The notes below the pieces were generated by a model. The model was not told the DNA's origin. It did not search any database and saw only the letters and a program-made list of their open reading frames with translations. From Neobacillus sp. FSL H8-0543 (GTDB taxonomy: Bacteria; Bacillota; Bacilli; Bacillales; Cytobacillaceae): a stretch of 64,000 bases of DNA. Location of the stretch: contig NZ_CP151943.1 of NCBI RefSeq assembly GCF_038592905.1, positions 3,360,501-3,424,500 of the forward strand, read 5' to 3'. The position numbers and the translations under genes are program-made. This document shows positions 18,258 through 26,073 of this stretch, one piece after another. Numbering within the stretch: position 1 is the first letter of the stretch; every line of letters starts with the position of its first letter.

Positions 18258-19286
18258 ATGATATTTTTCCGGAGACTGATCCTTACGGCATCGCGTTACA
18301 GGTATCGGACCGTTCTCCTTTTTACCTTTTTCTTCATTATAGTAAATGCAGAAATAATGAGATTACTAGAGCCAAACACTTTTGATAATTCTTTACACGC
18401 CGTCTGGTGGATTCTTACAACTATGACTACCGTAGGGTATGGTGACGTTTATCCTGTCACCCAAGCAGGAAGAACCTGGGCGATGTTCATTGTCTATACG
18501 CTAGGAATTGGCCTTTTTGGAGTGGTCATTGGAATTATTATCGATGGTGTCTCACAATACAAGCGAAGAAAAGAGGAAGGAAGAATGACTTATAATGGAG
18601 GAAACCATTTTGTTATCATGGGTTGGACCACCAAAAGCAAAAATACGGTTAATGAGCTTTTTCTTGGTGATGACACAACAGAAATCGTATTAATTGATGA
18701 ATTGGAAAGGACACCAATTGAGCACGAACGGTTTCATTATATTCAAGGGAGCCCTACAGATGTAGACATACTAAAGAAAGCAAAGATTGAAAAGTCCAGG
18801 GCAGTCTTACTGTTTGCCGCAGATGGTATTAACAACCCGGATTTAGCAGATGGAAAAACGCTCTTAGTTGCCTCCTCCATTGAACGATATGATGAAGGAA
18901 CCGAAGGGAATATTTATACTATTGCAGAAATATTAAATGAAAGACATGTCGATAATTTCAAGCATGTTAAAATTGATGAATTTATTTTATCCAATGGTTC
19001 TGTCTCCAATTTGATGGCAAAATCCGCCCAGACAAAAGGCGCAAGTCACCTCTTCACTCAATTGTTAAGTCGACAGGACGGGGATAATGGAAGCGATCTT
19101 TGGGAGGTAAGCTTAAAGCCAGAATGGAGAACCTACGGTGATGCTTATGAGCATCTGAAGGAAAAAGGCGCACAACTGATTGCTGACCGAAGTGATTTAA
19201 ATATTTTAAAGAAATGGAATGAACCTATTCCTAGAGATGCGAGACTATTGGTTATTTGTGATAAGCGTACCTATCAAAGTCTGTAG
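18258..19286 (+). CDS. Potassium channel with TrkA-N (RCK) domain
   Basis: This 342-residue protein has two membrane segments flanking a pore helix and the selectivity filter TTVGYGD, followed by a cytoplasmic RCK/TrkA-N domain that begins near residue 110 (HFVIMGW...). This is the architecture of MthK-type two-helix potassium channels and B. subtilis YugO. It likely mediates K+ efflux gated by a nucleotide or ion bound to the RCK ring. It follows the amidase gene closely with an AGAGGAGAG ribosome-binding site. Confidence 0.9.
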   Translation: MIFFRRLILTASRYRYRTVLLFTFFFIIVNAEIMRLLEPNTFDNSLHAVWWILTTMTTVGYGDVYPVTQAGRTWAMFIVYTLGIGLFGVVIGIIIDGVSQYKRRKEEGRMTYNGGNHFVIMGWTTKSKNTVNELFLGDDTTEIVLIDELERTPIEHERFHYIQGSPTDVDILKKAKIEKSRAVLLFAADGINNPDLADGKTLLVASSIERYDEGTEGNIYTIAEILNERHVDNFKHVKIDEFILSNGSVSNLMAKSAQTKGASHLFTQLLSRQDGDNGSDLWEVSLKPEWRTYGDAYEHLKEKGAQLIADRSDLNILKKWNEPIPRDARLLVICDKRTYQSL

Positions 19287-19289
19287 GAA

Positions 19290-19317
19290 AAAAACGCATC
19301 AAATATGATGCGTTTTT
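19290..19317. terminator. Bidirectional terminator
   Basis: AAAAACGCATC pairs with GATGCGTTTTT between converging genes. The last base is part of the DUF350 stop codon. Confidence 0.88.
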
Positions 19318-19703
19318 CAATAGGTTAAACTTCCAGCTATGACAATCCCAATTGAAATGGATAAAAGCATTAAGAAAATACCGACTGCCTGATTATCTTC
19401 CTCAATGCTTTGGTTGACATTAAAATGTGGTGTGAGCCATTCTGCTAGATAAAAGACAATAATTTGTGCGACGATGCCAATTGATCCCCATAAAATCATA
19501 TCAATGAGCGATATGGAGTTTGCAAGAGAAGAATACAAAACAATCGCCAGACCAAGAAGTCTTCCGCCAAGTACATAACTTGCTGCTTTATTCCCTTTTG
19601 CCATTAGAGAAAATTCCTTTACCTTTGTTGTTATTTCCATCAAAAAGAGACCAACCAATAGTAAACCAAGTGAAACGGCTAAATATAACAAGAAATTCGT
19701 CAT
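19317..19703 (-). CDS. DUF350 membrane protein (YjfL-like)
   Basis: This 128-residue protein has four predicted membrane segments and the DUF350 layout. It is the last gene of a three-gene minus-strand cluster with a glutathionylspermidine-synthase-like ATP-grasp protein and a small lipoprotein. The same combination occurs in the E. coli yjf genes (YjfL, YjfM, YjfC). The function of DUF350 is not established; the conserved neighbourhood implies a shared envelope-associated role. Confidence 0.8.
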   Translation of the reverse strand: MTNFLLYLAVSLGLLLVGLFLMEITTKVKEFSLMAKGNKAASYVLGGRLLGLAIVLYSSLANSISLIDMILWGSIGIVAQIIVFYLAEWLTPHFNVNQSIEEDNQAVGIFLMLLSISIGIVIAGSLTY

Positions 19704-19743
19704 TCACAATCCTCCTCATATAAAAAATTCAACTCGTTGATAG

Positions 19744-20970
19744 TTAATTGTCTTTTCTTAAACCAACAGGTAAATAGTAGGATTCATTACCTGTGATTTT
19801 CCCACCTGCACGAAGTCCAATACTACTTGGTTTTCCAGCTATAAGGAATGAGCCGAAAACATACGACAGCTCCTCTATTCCCTTTTCTGTTTCTAAGGTA
19901 GTAGTGGGAAGTGGAACATATTTTTGATAAACGGGAAGCTCTTCTTTGTATGTTTGAAAGGAATTTTGAGATGTAATCTTCGTGTCTTTATCATATATAG
20001 TAACCGTGTCACCTTCTCTGCCAAAGGACGGCTTTTTGACAAATGAACTATTCCCCAAAAAAACGTCAGGTTCAAGGTAAGTCGGTAACATGTAATCTTT
20101 AATCCATTGTTGTTCTTCCTTTGAAAAGAATGCTCTTTCCTCCGCTAATCCCCATATTAAACATTGGATTGACTTTGGTTGGAGAAGAAAGGCAGAAACA
20201 GGATTTACTATAGAAATCTTCCTTTTCTGTACTAGTTGTAAAAGTTCAATTCCGATTCGATCCCCCGATACTGTTTCCTGGTCATTTATTAAGTGTTCAA
20301 TAGGATAGGTTTGACGGTACAACACATCAATAGGAAATCCATCAGCATCTATCAAGGCGCCATCAGTAATTCTGAGTTCGGACATTGGAAGGATTTGATT
20401 TTTCACCTGACATAACCTACTTAAATAATGAGTCGTATTCCAGTCCTCAATATGATCGTTATGTGCAGTAAAAACAACATTAGCAGAATTTATCCCTTCT
20501 GTTGCATCAAGCACTGCTCTTGTAATACCGGATGAGAGTAGTCGTTCCTGATTGATGTTTGGGTTAAGGTATCGAAATTCGGAACAAAGCTTTTCATTTA
20601 TCTGGAAACATTCAACAATAAAAGTAGGTGTATCGCTATTAAATTCAAGCATTTTAACACCATCCTTTGTCAATACAAAATCAAAACGAGAGATGACTGA
20701 CTCAGGACAAATGGTTTTCATCCTAATAAAAGGCAGACTGGCAGACGGAAAACCAAGCTCAAGGAGATGCGTATCCGGAAGACTACGCAGTAGGTGTGCC
20801 GTTTTAAAAAAGACCTTTCCCAATCTTTCAGTCGCCTCTTTTAGTAGTTGATGTGTTTGTTCTGTTATTGAAAAAATATTATATAGACTATATTCGGAAC
20901 CATATAAATTTGACCAAAATGCTGGGAAATTTGAGTAAAATTGCTTTCGATCCTGCTTGTAAGTTGTCAT
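19744..20970 (-). CDS. Glutathionylspermidine synthase-like ATP-grasp protein (YjfC/YgiC-like)
   Basis: This protein of about 408 residues resembles the ATP-grasp synthetase half of glutathionylspermidine synthase. Visible features are the pre-ATP-grasp segment MLEFNSDTPTFIVECF, the loop FVKKPSFGREGDTVTIYD near residue 320, and the C-terminal SSIGLRAGGKITGN. Stand-alone proteins of this type are probable amide-bond ligases without the amidase domain. The true substrate is unknown, and bacilli do not normally make glutathionylspermidine. I choose the ATG at 20970, eight bases after GGAGG and four bases after the lipoprotein stop. A longer frame runs into the lipoprotein gene. Confidence 0.85.
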   Translation of the reverse strand: MTTYKQDRKQFYSNFPAFWSNLYGSEYSLYNIFSITEQTHQLLKEATERLGKVFFKTAHLLRSLPDTHLLELGFPSASLPFIRMKTICPESVISRFDFVLTKDGVKMLEFNSDTPTFIVECFQINEKLCSEFRYLNPNINQERLLSSGITRAVLDATEGINSANVVFTAHNDHIEDWNTTHYLSRLCQVKNQILPMSELRITDGALIDADGFPIDVLYRQTYPIEHLINDQETVSGDRIGIELLQLVQKRKISIVNPVSAFLLQPKSIQCLIWGLAEERAFFSKEEQQWIKDYMLPTYLEPDVFLGNSSFVKKPSFGREGDTVTIYDKDTKITSQNSFQTYKEELPVYQKYVPLPTTTLETEKGIEELSYVFGSFLIAGKPSSIGLRAGGKITGNESYYLPVGLRKDN

Positions 20971-20974
20971 TCTG

Positions 20975-21286
20975 TTAGCCTCCAAATCCGCCTTTTGAGC
21001 CACTGCCAAATCCACTCTTAAAGCTGGATGAGGATTTATAAGATTTATAAGAAGAAGAATTCATGAGTGCAGACTTGCTTCGATAAAACATACCACCGTA
21101 AAAAAAATGACCATAATGACTCGAACGGGTATCATCACATTGCCAAACACCTTCTTCATCATCCCAATCCCAATCAGAGCAGCTGGTATCGTCTGGTTTA
21201 GGAGGCAAATCCTGTGAACAGCCGGCTAAGGTTCCGGCGACAAGAGAAGTAAGAACACCAGTAATTAACCATTGGGTTTTCTTCAT
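20975..21286 (-). CDS. Small lipoprotein with Ser/Gly-rich tail (YgiB/YjfM-like)
   Basis: This 103-residue protein has a signal peptide ending in a lipobox LAGC, so it should be anchored outside the membrane. The middle is rich in Asp and Trp (DWDWDDEEGVWQCDD) with cysteines, and the C-terminus is a low-complexity Ser/Lys/Gly/Phe tail ending GSGSKGGFGG. Its position ahead of the ATP-grasp gene matches YgiB-YgiC and YjfM-YjfC pairs. One possibility is that the tail is a substrate or partner of the ligase (inference). The start follows AAGGAG. Confidence 0.75.
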   Translation of the reverse strand: MKKTQWLITGVLTSLVAGTLAGCSQDLPPKPDDTSCSDWDWDDEEGVWQCDDTRSSHYGHFFYGGMFYRSKSALMNSSSYKSYKSSSSFKSGFGSGSKGGFGG

Positions 21287-21379
21287 CTTCTCACGCTCCT
21301 TTTTTTGTTATATATTTATTATAAAAGTAAATTTCAGGAAAACAATCTTAAAATAAAAGAAAAAGAAAGAGGGATGAAA

Positions 21380-21829
21380 ATGAAGTTGGAATATCGACTG
21401 GATGATGAGTTTAATAAATATCCTGCTCTTTGGAACTATCCCAACATTGCACCCTCCGAGGCAGTAGCTAGAATGACCTGTGAATATTTTGTAAAAGAAA
21501 GAGAGACGTTTCAGGTAACAGCAACAGCTATGGATCCGGATGGTACAGCAGTGTTGTATGTAAAAAAAGATAACTACTCCAATGACTCAACAGATACAAA
21601 ATATTCTCATATTGGCTTCGAAATACGTGAGCTTCAAGGCGTAACATCCATTCTATTGGAAAGTAAGGAAGTATGGGAACATGAAGATATCTTAACAACT
21701 CTTCATTCAGATTTTCTCTTTATTCATAAAAATGGAAAGTTTTTAGAGTTCCACTTGGATTCGCGGGAAATAGATGAGGATCGTAAATGCTACGTATTCT
21801 ATGGAAAATTTACCGGAAAAAGTCTCTAA
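21380..21829 (+). CDS. Hypothetical protein, divergent from the YjfLMC-like cluster
   Basis: I do not recognise this protein of about 149 residues. It has no signal peptide or membrane segment and alternates charged and beta-strand-like stretches (GFEIRELQGVTSILLESK, then DFLFIHKNGKFLEFHLDS), suggesting a mostly beta soluble domain. I choose the second of two close ATGs because AGAGGG then lies six bases upstream. A longer open frame begins inside the divergent lipoprotein gene and is not credible. It may belong functionally to the neighbouring DUF350/ATP-grasp cluster. Confidence 0.65.
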   Translation: MKLEYRLDDEFNKYPALWNYPNIAPSEAVARMTCEYFVKERETFQVTATAMDPDGTAVLYVKKDNYSNDSTDTKYSHIGFEIRELQGVTSILLESKEVWEHEDILTTLHSDFLFIHKNGKFLEFHLDSREIDEDRKCYVFYGKFTGKSL

Positions 21830-21931
21830 GAACGGAGTTTTATTTGTGTCAGAAATGTAACTAGAAACTAATGGAATATGCCATTTTTTGTGGTATTGTT
21901 AATGATATATAGATTGGTTGGAGGAAGTAAA

Positions 21932-23203
21932 ATGCTGGCAGAAAAACTTCTCTTAAATATGTTAATTACTCTATCGCCGATTCTGCTGTCAAGTGTCCTT
22001 ATGGATGGCAAAAGAAAGTTTAATTCTCCAATAGTTAGTGGTTTATTACACAGTACGGCAGCATTTGCCTGTATGATATTTTCATATGCAAAATATGATT
22101 TTACCTGGGACCTTCGCTATGTTCCGCTCGTAATAGCATTTCTTTATGGTGGACCAGTTGCAGGAGGAATGGTTTTTGCTACCATTTTTGGCGGGCGTAT
22201 GCTTATTGGAGGAGATACAGTCGTTTATGGGTTAGTAAATACTGTATTTATAGCAATCGTACCCATTCTCCTAATGAAAAAGTTTTGGCACTTTGCCCCG
22301 AATAAACGAGTACTGGTAACAACAGGTATTGGTGCTTGGTCCTTACTAGTTTGCTATTTATCCTTTACTGCCCACCAGAGCTTTGTTGGCGACTCATTAA
22401 CACTTAATTTTAATATTCCGGATATACTTATTGTTGGGATAATTGATACGATAGCCATAACGATCGCTGCCAAATTATATGAGGGGTTACATGAACGATC
22501 GAGGATGAAAGAAGAAATCCAACGGGCTGAAAAGCTCAACACTTTAGGGGAGCTTGCTGCATCGATTGCCCATGAAGTCCGTAATCCTTTAACTGTTGTA
22601 AAAGGTTTTTTACAGTTGATGCAACAGGATGAGAAGGGCAAAAATTACGAGTATCTTTCACTAGTTTTAAGTGAACTAGGCAGGGCAGAGTCAATAATCA
22701 GTGATTACCTAAACTTTGCCAAACCTAAGTTTGAAAAAATAGAAGATTTCTCCTTACCCAATGTATTAACAGAAGTTGTTATGCTCCTTGACCCACTTGC
22801 AGTAAAACAAGGAGTTCAGCTTGAAAGTGTTTTAGATTCAACTGACTTCCATCTTATTACTGATCGAAATCAATTGAAACAGGCACTCGTTAATCTTATT
22901 AAAAATGCAATTGAAGCGACCCCCGAGAGTGGAAAAGTTACCGTTTGCTACCAACCAAGCGGGACTCTAGCAAATGTTACTATTTTGGACACAGGCAAAG
23001 GGATGACACATGAACAACTTTCGCGGATTGGCACCTTATTTTATACAACAAAGGATAAGGGAACAGGACTTGGAACTTCAGTATCATTAAGGATTATTGA
23101 AGCGATGAACGGAAAAGTTTCCTACAAAAGTGAACTAGGTATCGGGACAGAGGTATTGATGATTCTCCCTGAAGGAAAAAAAGAATTGATGATGATTTCT
23201 TAA
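21932..23203 (+). CDS. Sensor histidine kinase with 5TM-LYT-type membrane sensor (KinB-like)
   Basis: This protein of about 423 residues has an N-terminal membrane region of five or six helices resembling the 5TMR_LYT sensor (PLVIAFLYGGPVAGG, FGGRMLIGGDTVVYG). A HisKA domain follows with the phospho-acceptor in SIAHEVRNPLTVVKGF, then a HATPase domain with NLIKNAIEA, LDTGKGM and GTGLGTSVS. This layout matches B. subtilis KinB, a sporulation phosphorelay kinase. The ATG chosen follows GGAGG; an 18-codon upstream extension has no such site. No response regulator is adjacent, consistent with signalling to a distant partner. Confidence 0.88.
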   Translation: MLAEKLLLNMLITLSPILLSSVLMDGKRKFNSPIVSGLLHSTAAFACMIFSYAKYDFTWDLRYVPLVIAFLYGGPVAGGMVFATIFGGRMLIGGDTVVYGLVNTVFIAIVPILLMKKFWHFAPNKRVLVTTGIGAWSLLVCYLSFTAHQSFVGDSLTLNFNIPDILIVGIIDTIAITIAAKLYEGLHERSRMKEEIQRAEKLNTLGELAASIAHEVRNPLTVVKGFLQLMQQDEKGKNYEYLSLVLSELGRAESIISDYLNFAKPKFEKIEDFSLPNVLTEVVMLLDPLAVKQGVQLESVLDSTDFHLITDRNQLKQALVNLIKNAIEATPESGKVTVCYQPSGTLANVTILDTGKGMTHEQLSRIGTLFYTTKDKGTGLGTSVSLRIIEAMNGKVSYKSELGIGTEVLMILPEGKKELMMIS

Positions 23204-23241
23204 AAAAAGCCAACCATTTGCAAAGAATGGTTGGCTTTTTT
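23203..23241 (+). terminator. Terminator after the KinB-like kinase
   Basis: A 16-base perfect stem (AAAAAAGCCAACCATT with its complement) and a terminal T-run directly follow the stop codon. Confidence 0.9.
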
Positions 23242-23268
23242 CGTAATTTGCTCACCAAAATTACGAAA

Positions 23269-23277
23269 TTTGTCGAA
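23269..23277 (+). promoter_or_regulatory. Possible Spo0A box
   Basis: TTTGTCGAA matches the 0A-box core TGTCGAA. It lies about 110 bases upstream of a sporulation-kinase-like gene. A single short match can occur by chance. Confidence 0.3.
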
Positions 23278-23383
23278 TATCATCGAATTGCCAAAAATTT
23301 TATCATTAATCGTCAGGAAAGATGGTAGAATAGTAGTAGAAAAATACAAAATGCAACTGAATTATTTTAGGGGAGTTACAGGA

Positions 23384-24634
23384 ATGAATGAGGGCATTAA
23401 CAATCCAAAGTTAATATATGAAGAGAAAAAAGCACTAAATCTATTTTTATGGTTATTTTATATTACCTATATTGCATATGAACTGCTCTTTTATTATATT
23501 TATCCTAGTTTTTCGAATGGGGGAATAATTGGAAATTCAGATGGCGTAGGTCCTTTGGCGTATGTTTTTATTTTTGGTTTAATACCCGTAACCATGCATT
23601 TTTACAAAAAAGGAAATCCATATATTGTTAAATATCTATTTGTATTTACCTTTATAATTCTAGATACAGTAAATAGCTTAATGATGTATCTTGGAACGGA
23701 CAAAACATTTGCTGCAGGTCATATAGTCGAAGTTTTAATTGTACTTTTCACACCTATATTTGTTAATAAAAGATATTTCTGGACTGTATCAATAGTCATG
23801 ATTGTTAAATATGTATTTGTGGGGATTGTTTTATGGGAACCCTTAGTTCTAGCCCCTATGGGGATATATATTATACTTTCTTTATTGGCGTATGCCATAT
23901 TAAATCGTTTTAGCTCTTATATTAACTCCATAACACTAGCACATAATGAACTTCGCCAAAAAGAGAAGCTTGCTGTTATCGGTCAAATGGCCACAGCTAT
24001 TGGACATGAAATCAAAAATCCACTTTCTTCATTAAGGGGATTTACTCAATTGCAACAAGAACGGCACCCAAATACTAGTGAATATGCTCCAATCATGATT
24101 CAAGAAATTGATAGAATCAACTCGATAGTCAATGACTTGATGTATCTTGGTAAACCAAAAGTTATTACATTTGAAAAAGCAAGTATTGAGGAAATCATTA
24201 CATACACATTGTCGATTACTAAACAGAAGTCTGAAAGTCAAGGAGTAATGGTTGATACCATAATGGAAGGGCCGCTGCCTCCATTAGATTGCGATGCAAA
24301 CCAGTTAAAACAAATGTTCATAAATTTGATTAAAAACGCGAAAGAATCGATGCCAAACGGTGGAAAGATAAGGATAAATGTAAAAGTAATTGAAGGGAAA
24401 AGGATGCTAATTTCAATACAGGATGAAGGTTGTGGAATAGCAGACGAAGACATTTTAAGTTTGGGTGAACCATTCTATACAACAAAACAGGATGGTACAG
24501 GGCTTGGGTTATTGGTTTCAAATCAAATTATCAGTGATCACCATGGAAAAATGACCATTGATAGTAGTCTTGATAAGGGGACGACGGTAAATGTAATCAT
24601 ACCTATAACTCAAAATAATACTAGAGCGAAATAA
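23384..24634 (+). CDS. Sensor histidine kinase with seven-helix-like membrane sensor
   Basis: This 416-residue kinase has a hydrophobic N-terminal sensor of about six helices (residues 15-185), then HisKA with AIGHEIKNPLSSLRGFTQ and a HATPase domain with NLIKNAKESMPNGG, DEGCGI and GTGLGLLVSNQI. The catalytic half resembles the sporulation kinases KinD/KinE. The membrane half is clearly related to the N-terminus of the HD-GYP protein encoded next. I choose the ATG after AGGGGAG; the longer open frame upstream lacks a site. No cognate response regulator is nearby. Confidence 0.87.
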   Translation: MNEGINNPKLIYEEKKALNLFLWLFYITYIAYELLFYYIYPSFSNGGIIGNSDGVGPLAYVFIFGLIPVTMHFYKKGNPYIVKYLFVFTFIILDTVNSLMMYLGTDKTFAAGHIVEVLIVLFTPIFVNKRYFWTVSIVMIVKYVFVGIVLWEPLVLAPMGIYIILSLLAYAILNRFSSYINSITLAHNELRQKEKLAVIGQMATAIGHEIKNPLSSLRGFTQLQQERHPNTSEYAPIMIQEIDRINSIVNDLMYLGKPKVITFEKASIEEIITYTLSITKQKSESQGVMVDTIMEGPLPPLDCDANQLKQMFINLIKNAKESMPNGGKIRINVKVIEGKRMLISIQDEGCGIADEDILSLGEPFYTTKQDGTGLGLLVSNQIISDHHGKMTIDSSLDKGTTVNVIIPITQNNTRAK

Positions 24635-24771
24635 TTCTATATTTATACAAAAAACATCAAATTATCATGTTACAAGGCTACTACCTATGTTATATAATGT
24701 AGAAGAGTAGCGAATTTAATATTTTTATAATATTAAATGGTAATTTTTGTTTAAATGCACTGGAGGATAAA

Positions 24772-25935
24772 ATGATTCCGCATGAAGAAAAACAAACGGT
24801 TAAATGGTTTCTATTAATTTCATATATTATTTTGATTGGCTATGATATTTTTTATTATTTTATAGCACCTATAAGCATAGTTGATAGGGAAATAGGTTTT
24901 CCAAGCATCTATTGGTATTTGAACTATGTGGTACTTTTGCTAATATTTCCAGCGGCGCTTTATTTTAATAAAACTAATAAGCAATATTTGACTAAATATG
25001 TATTTGTTTTTAGCTATTTAGTAACCTCACTTTTTGTGGATATCTTAACCTACTATGGTATCGGTGATACTTATTCAAGCGGGAATATCGTAGATGTATT
25101 TTTAATCCTATCATTACCGCTTTTCCTTAATACAAGATATTACTGGATTGTGACTCTCGGTGTTACTGTAAAATATGCACTTACTGGTATTATATTACAG
25201 ATTTTCTTTGTTATCATGCCAATTATATTAATAGCTATTTTATCCACTATGTCCTACTTTCTGTTAGTACGTTTTCAAGGGTATGTACGGGCTATTAGTA
25301 AAACCTATGATAACCAGTTAGAAGGGATTGTTAAAGGAGTTATTGCTACACTTGAACTGAAGGATCAATATACTAGAGGTCATAGTGAACGTGTAGCTAG
25401 TTATGCCTTACTAATGATAAAAGAAATTGGGAAACTCTCAAAAGAGGAAGAAAAGTCATTTTATTATGCTTGTTTACTACATGATATTGGTAAAGTGAAT
25501 ATTCCTGATCATATTCTAATGAAACCAGCTAAACTTACTAAAGAGGAATTTGATATCATAAAAACTCATCCAACTGTTGGAGCAGAAGCAGTTAAAAATG
25601 TTGAAGGAATTAAGGATAGTATTTGTGTGATTCGCTCTCATCATGAACGTTGGGATGGGAAAGGCTATCCTGATCAATTAACGGGTGAAGAGATTCCTTT
25701 GCTTGCTAGAGTCACTGCATTTGCAGATGCCTTTGATGCAATGACTTCTTCAAGGTCCTATCGAGATGCAATGCCTGTTGAAGAAGCCTATCGTCGAATT
25801 ATTGAAGGAAAGGGTACCCAGTTTGATCCAAGGCTAGTGGAAGACTTCATCCTGGTTTATCCGTCATGGGTTAAATTTCATGAAACATATCCATGGTCAA
25901 AAAAATGGGAATTACTTAAGGAGGTGGAAAGATGA
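24772..25935 (+). CDS. HD-GYP domain protein with membrane sensor (probable c-di-GMP phosphodiesterase)
   Basis: Residues 1 to about 180 form a multi-helix membrane sensor homologous to that of the kinase just upstream: both share FLxxxYI.., KY(L/V)FVF and NxRYxW segments at matching spacings. Residues 195-370 are a complete HD-GYP domain with LLHDIGKVNIPD, SHHERWDGKGYP, FADAFDAMTS and the final GTQFDPRLVEDF. HD-GYP proteins usually hydrolyse c-di-GMP. The start follows CTGGAGGA. The last codons contain a perfect ribosome-binding site for the overlapping short peptide gene at 25932. Confidence 0.9.
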   Translation: MIPHEEKQTVKWFLLISYIILIGYDIFYYFIAPISIVDREIGFPSIYWYLNYVVLLLIFPAALYFNKTNKQYLTKYVFVFSYLVTSLFVDILTYYGIGDTYSSGNIVDVFLILSLPLFLNTRYYWIVTLGVTVKYALTGIILQIFFVIMPIILIAILSTMSYFLLVRFQGYVRAISKTYDNQLEGIVKGVIATLELKDQYTRGHSERVASYALLMIKEIGKLSKEEEKSFYYACLLHDIGKVNIPDHILMKPAKLTKEEFDIIKTHPTVGAEAVKNVEGIKDSICVIRSHHERWDGKGYPDQLTGEEIPLLARVTAFADAFDAMTSSRSYRDAMPVEEAYRRIIEGKGTQFDPRLVEDFILVYPSWVKFHETYPWSKKWELLKEVER

Positions 25936-26003
25936 GAATCCGGAAGCTAAAGAAAGTAAGAACAACTTGCTGGTGGTGCCCTTGGATCGGAATTAAAACA
26001 TAG
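25932..26003 (+). CDS. 23-residue Cys/Trp-rich peptide (candidate RiPP precursor or signal peptide)
   Basis: The ATG overlaps the HD-GYP stop codon (ATGA). It is preceded by AAGGAGGTGG at 25918-25927, essentially a perfect Shine-Dalgarno sequence at good spacing. The 23-residue product has a strongly basic N-terminal half (MRIRKLKKVR) and the unusual C-terminal half TTCWWCPWIGIKT, with a CWWC pair and a third Trp. It is followed at once by a terminator and then by a PqqD-like/M50 membrane protease. This is the arrangement of a precursor peptide with a maturation or processing protein, but I recognise no known peptide family and expression is not proven. Confidence 0.55.
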   Translation: MRIRKLKKVRTTCWWCPWIGIKT

Positions 26004-26010
26004 GAAAATG

Positions 26011-26042
26011 GGATGCTAGCGAATGCTATGCATCCTTTTTTT
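26011..26042 (+). terminator. Terminator between the short peptide gene and the M50 protease
   Basis: GGATGCTAGC pairs with GCTATGCATCC (one bulge) around a GAAT loop, followed by seven T residues. Leaky termination here would give more peptide than protease transcript. Confidence 0.85.
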
Positions 26043-26073
26043 AAATTATATGGTAGTAAGGAACGGTGTTTAG

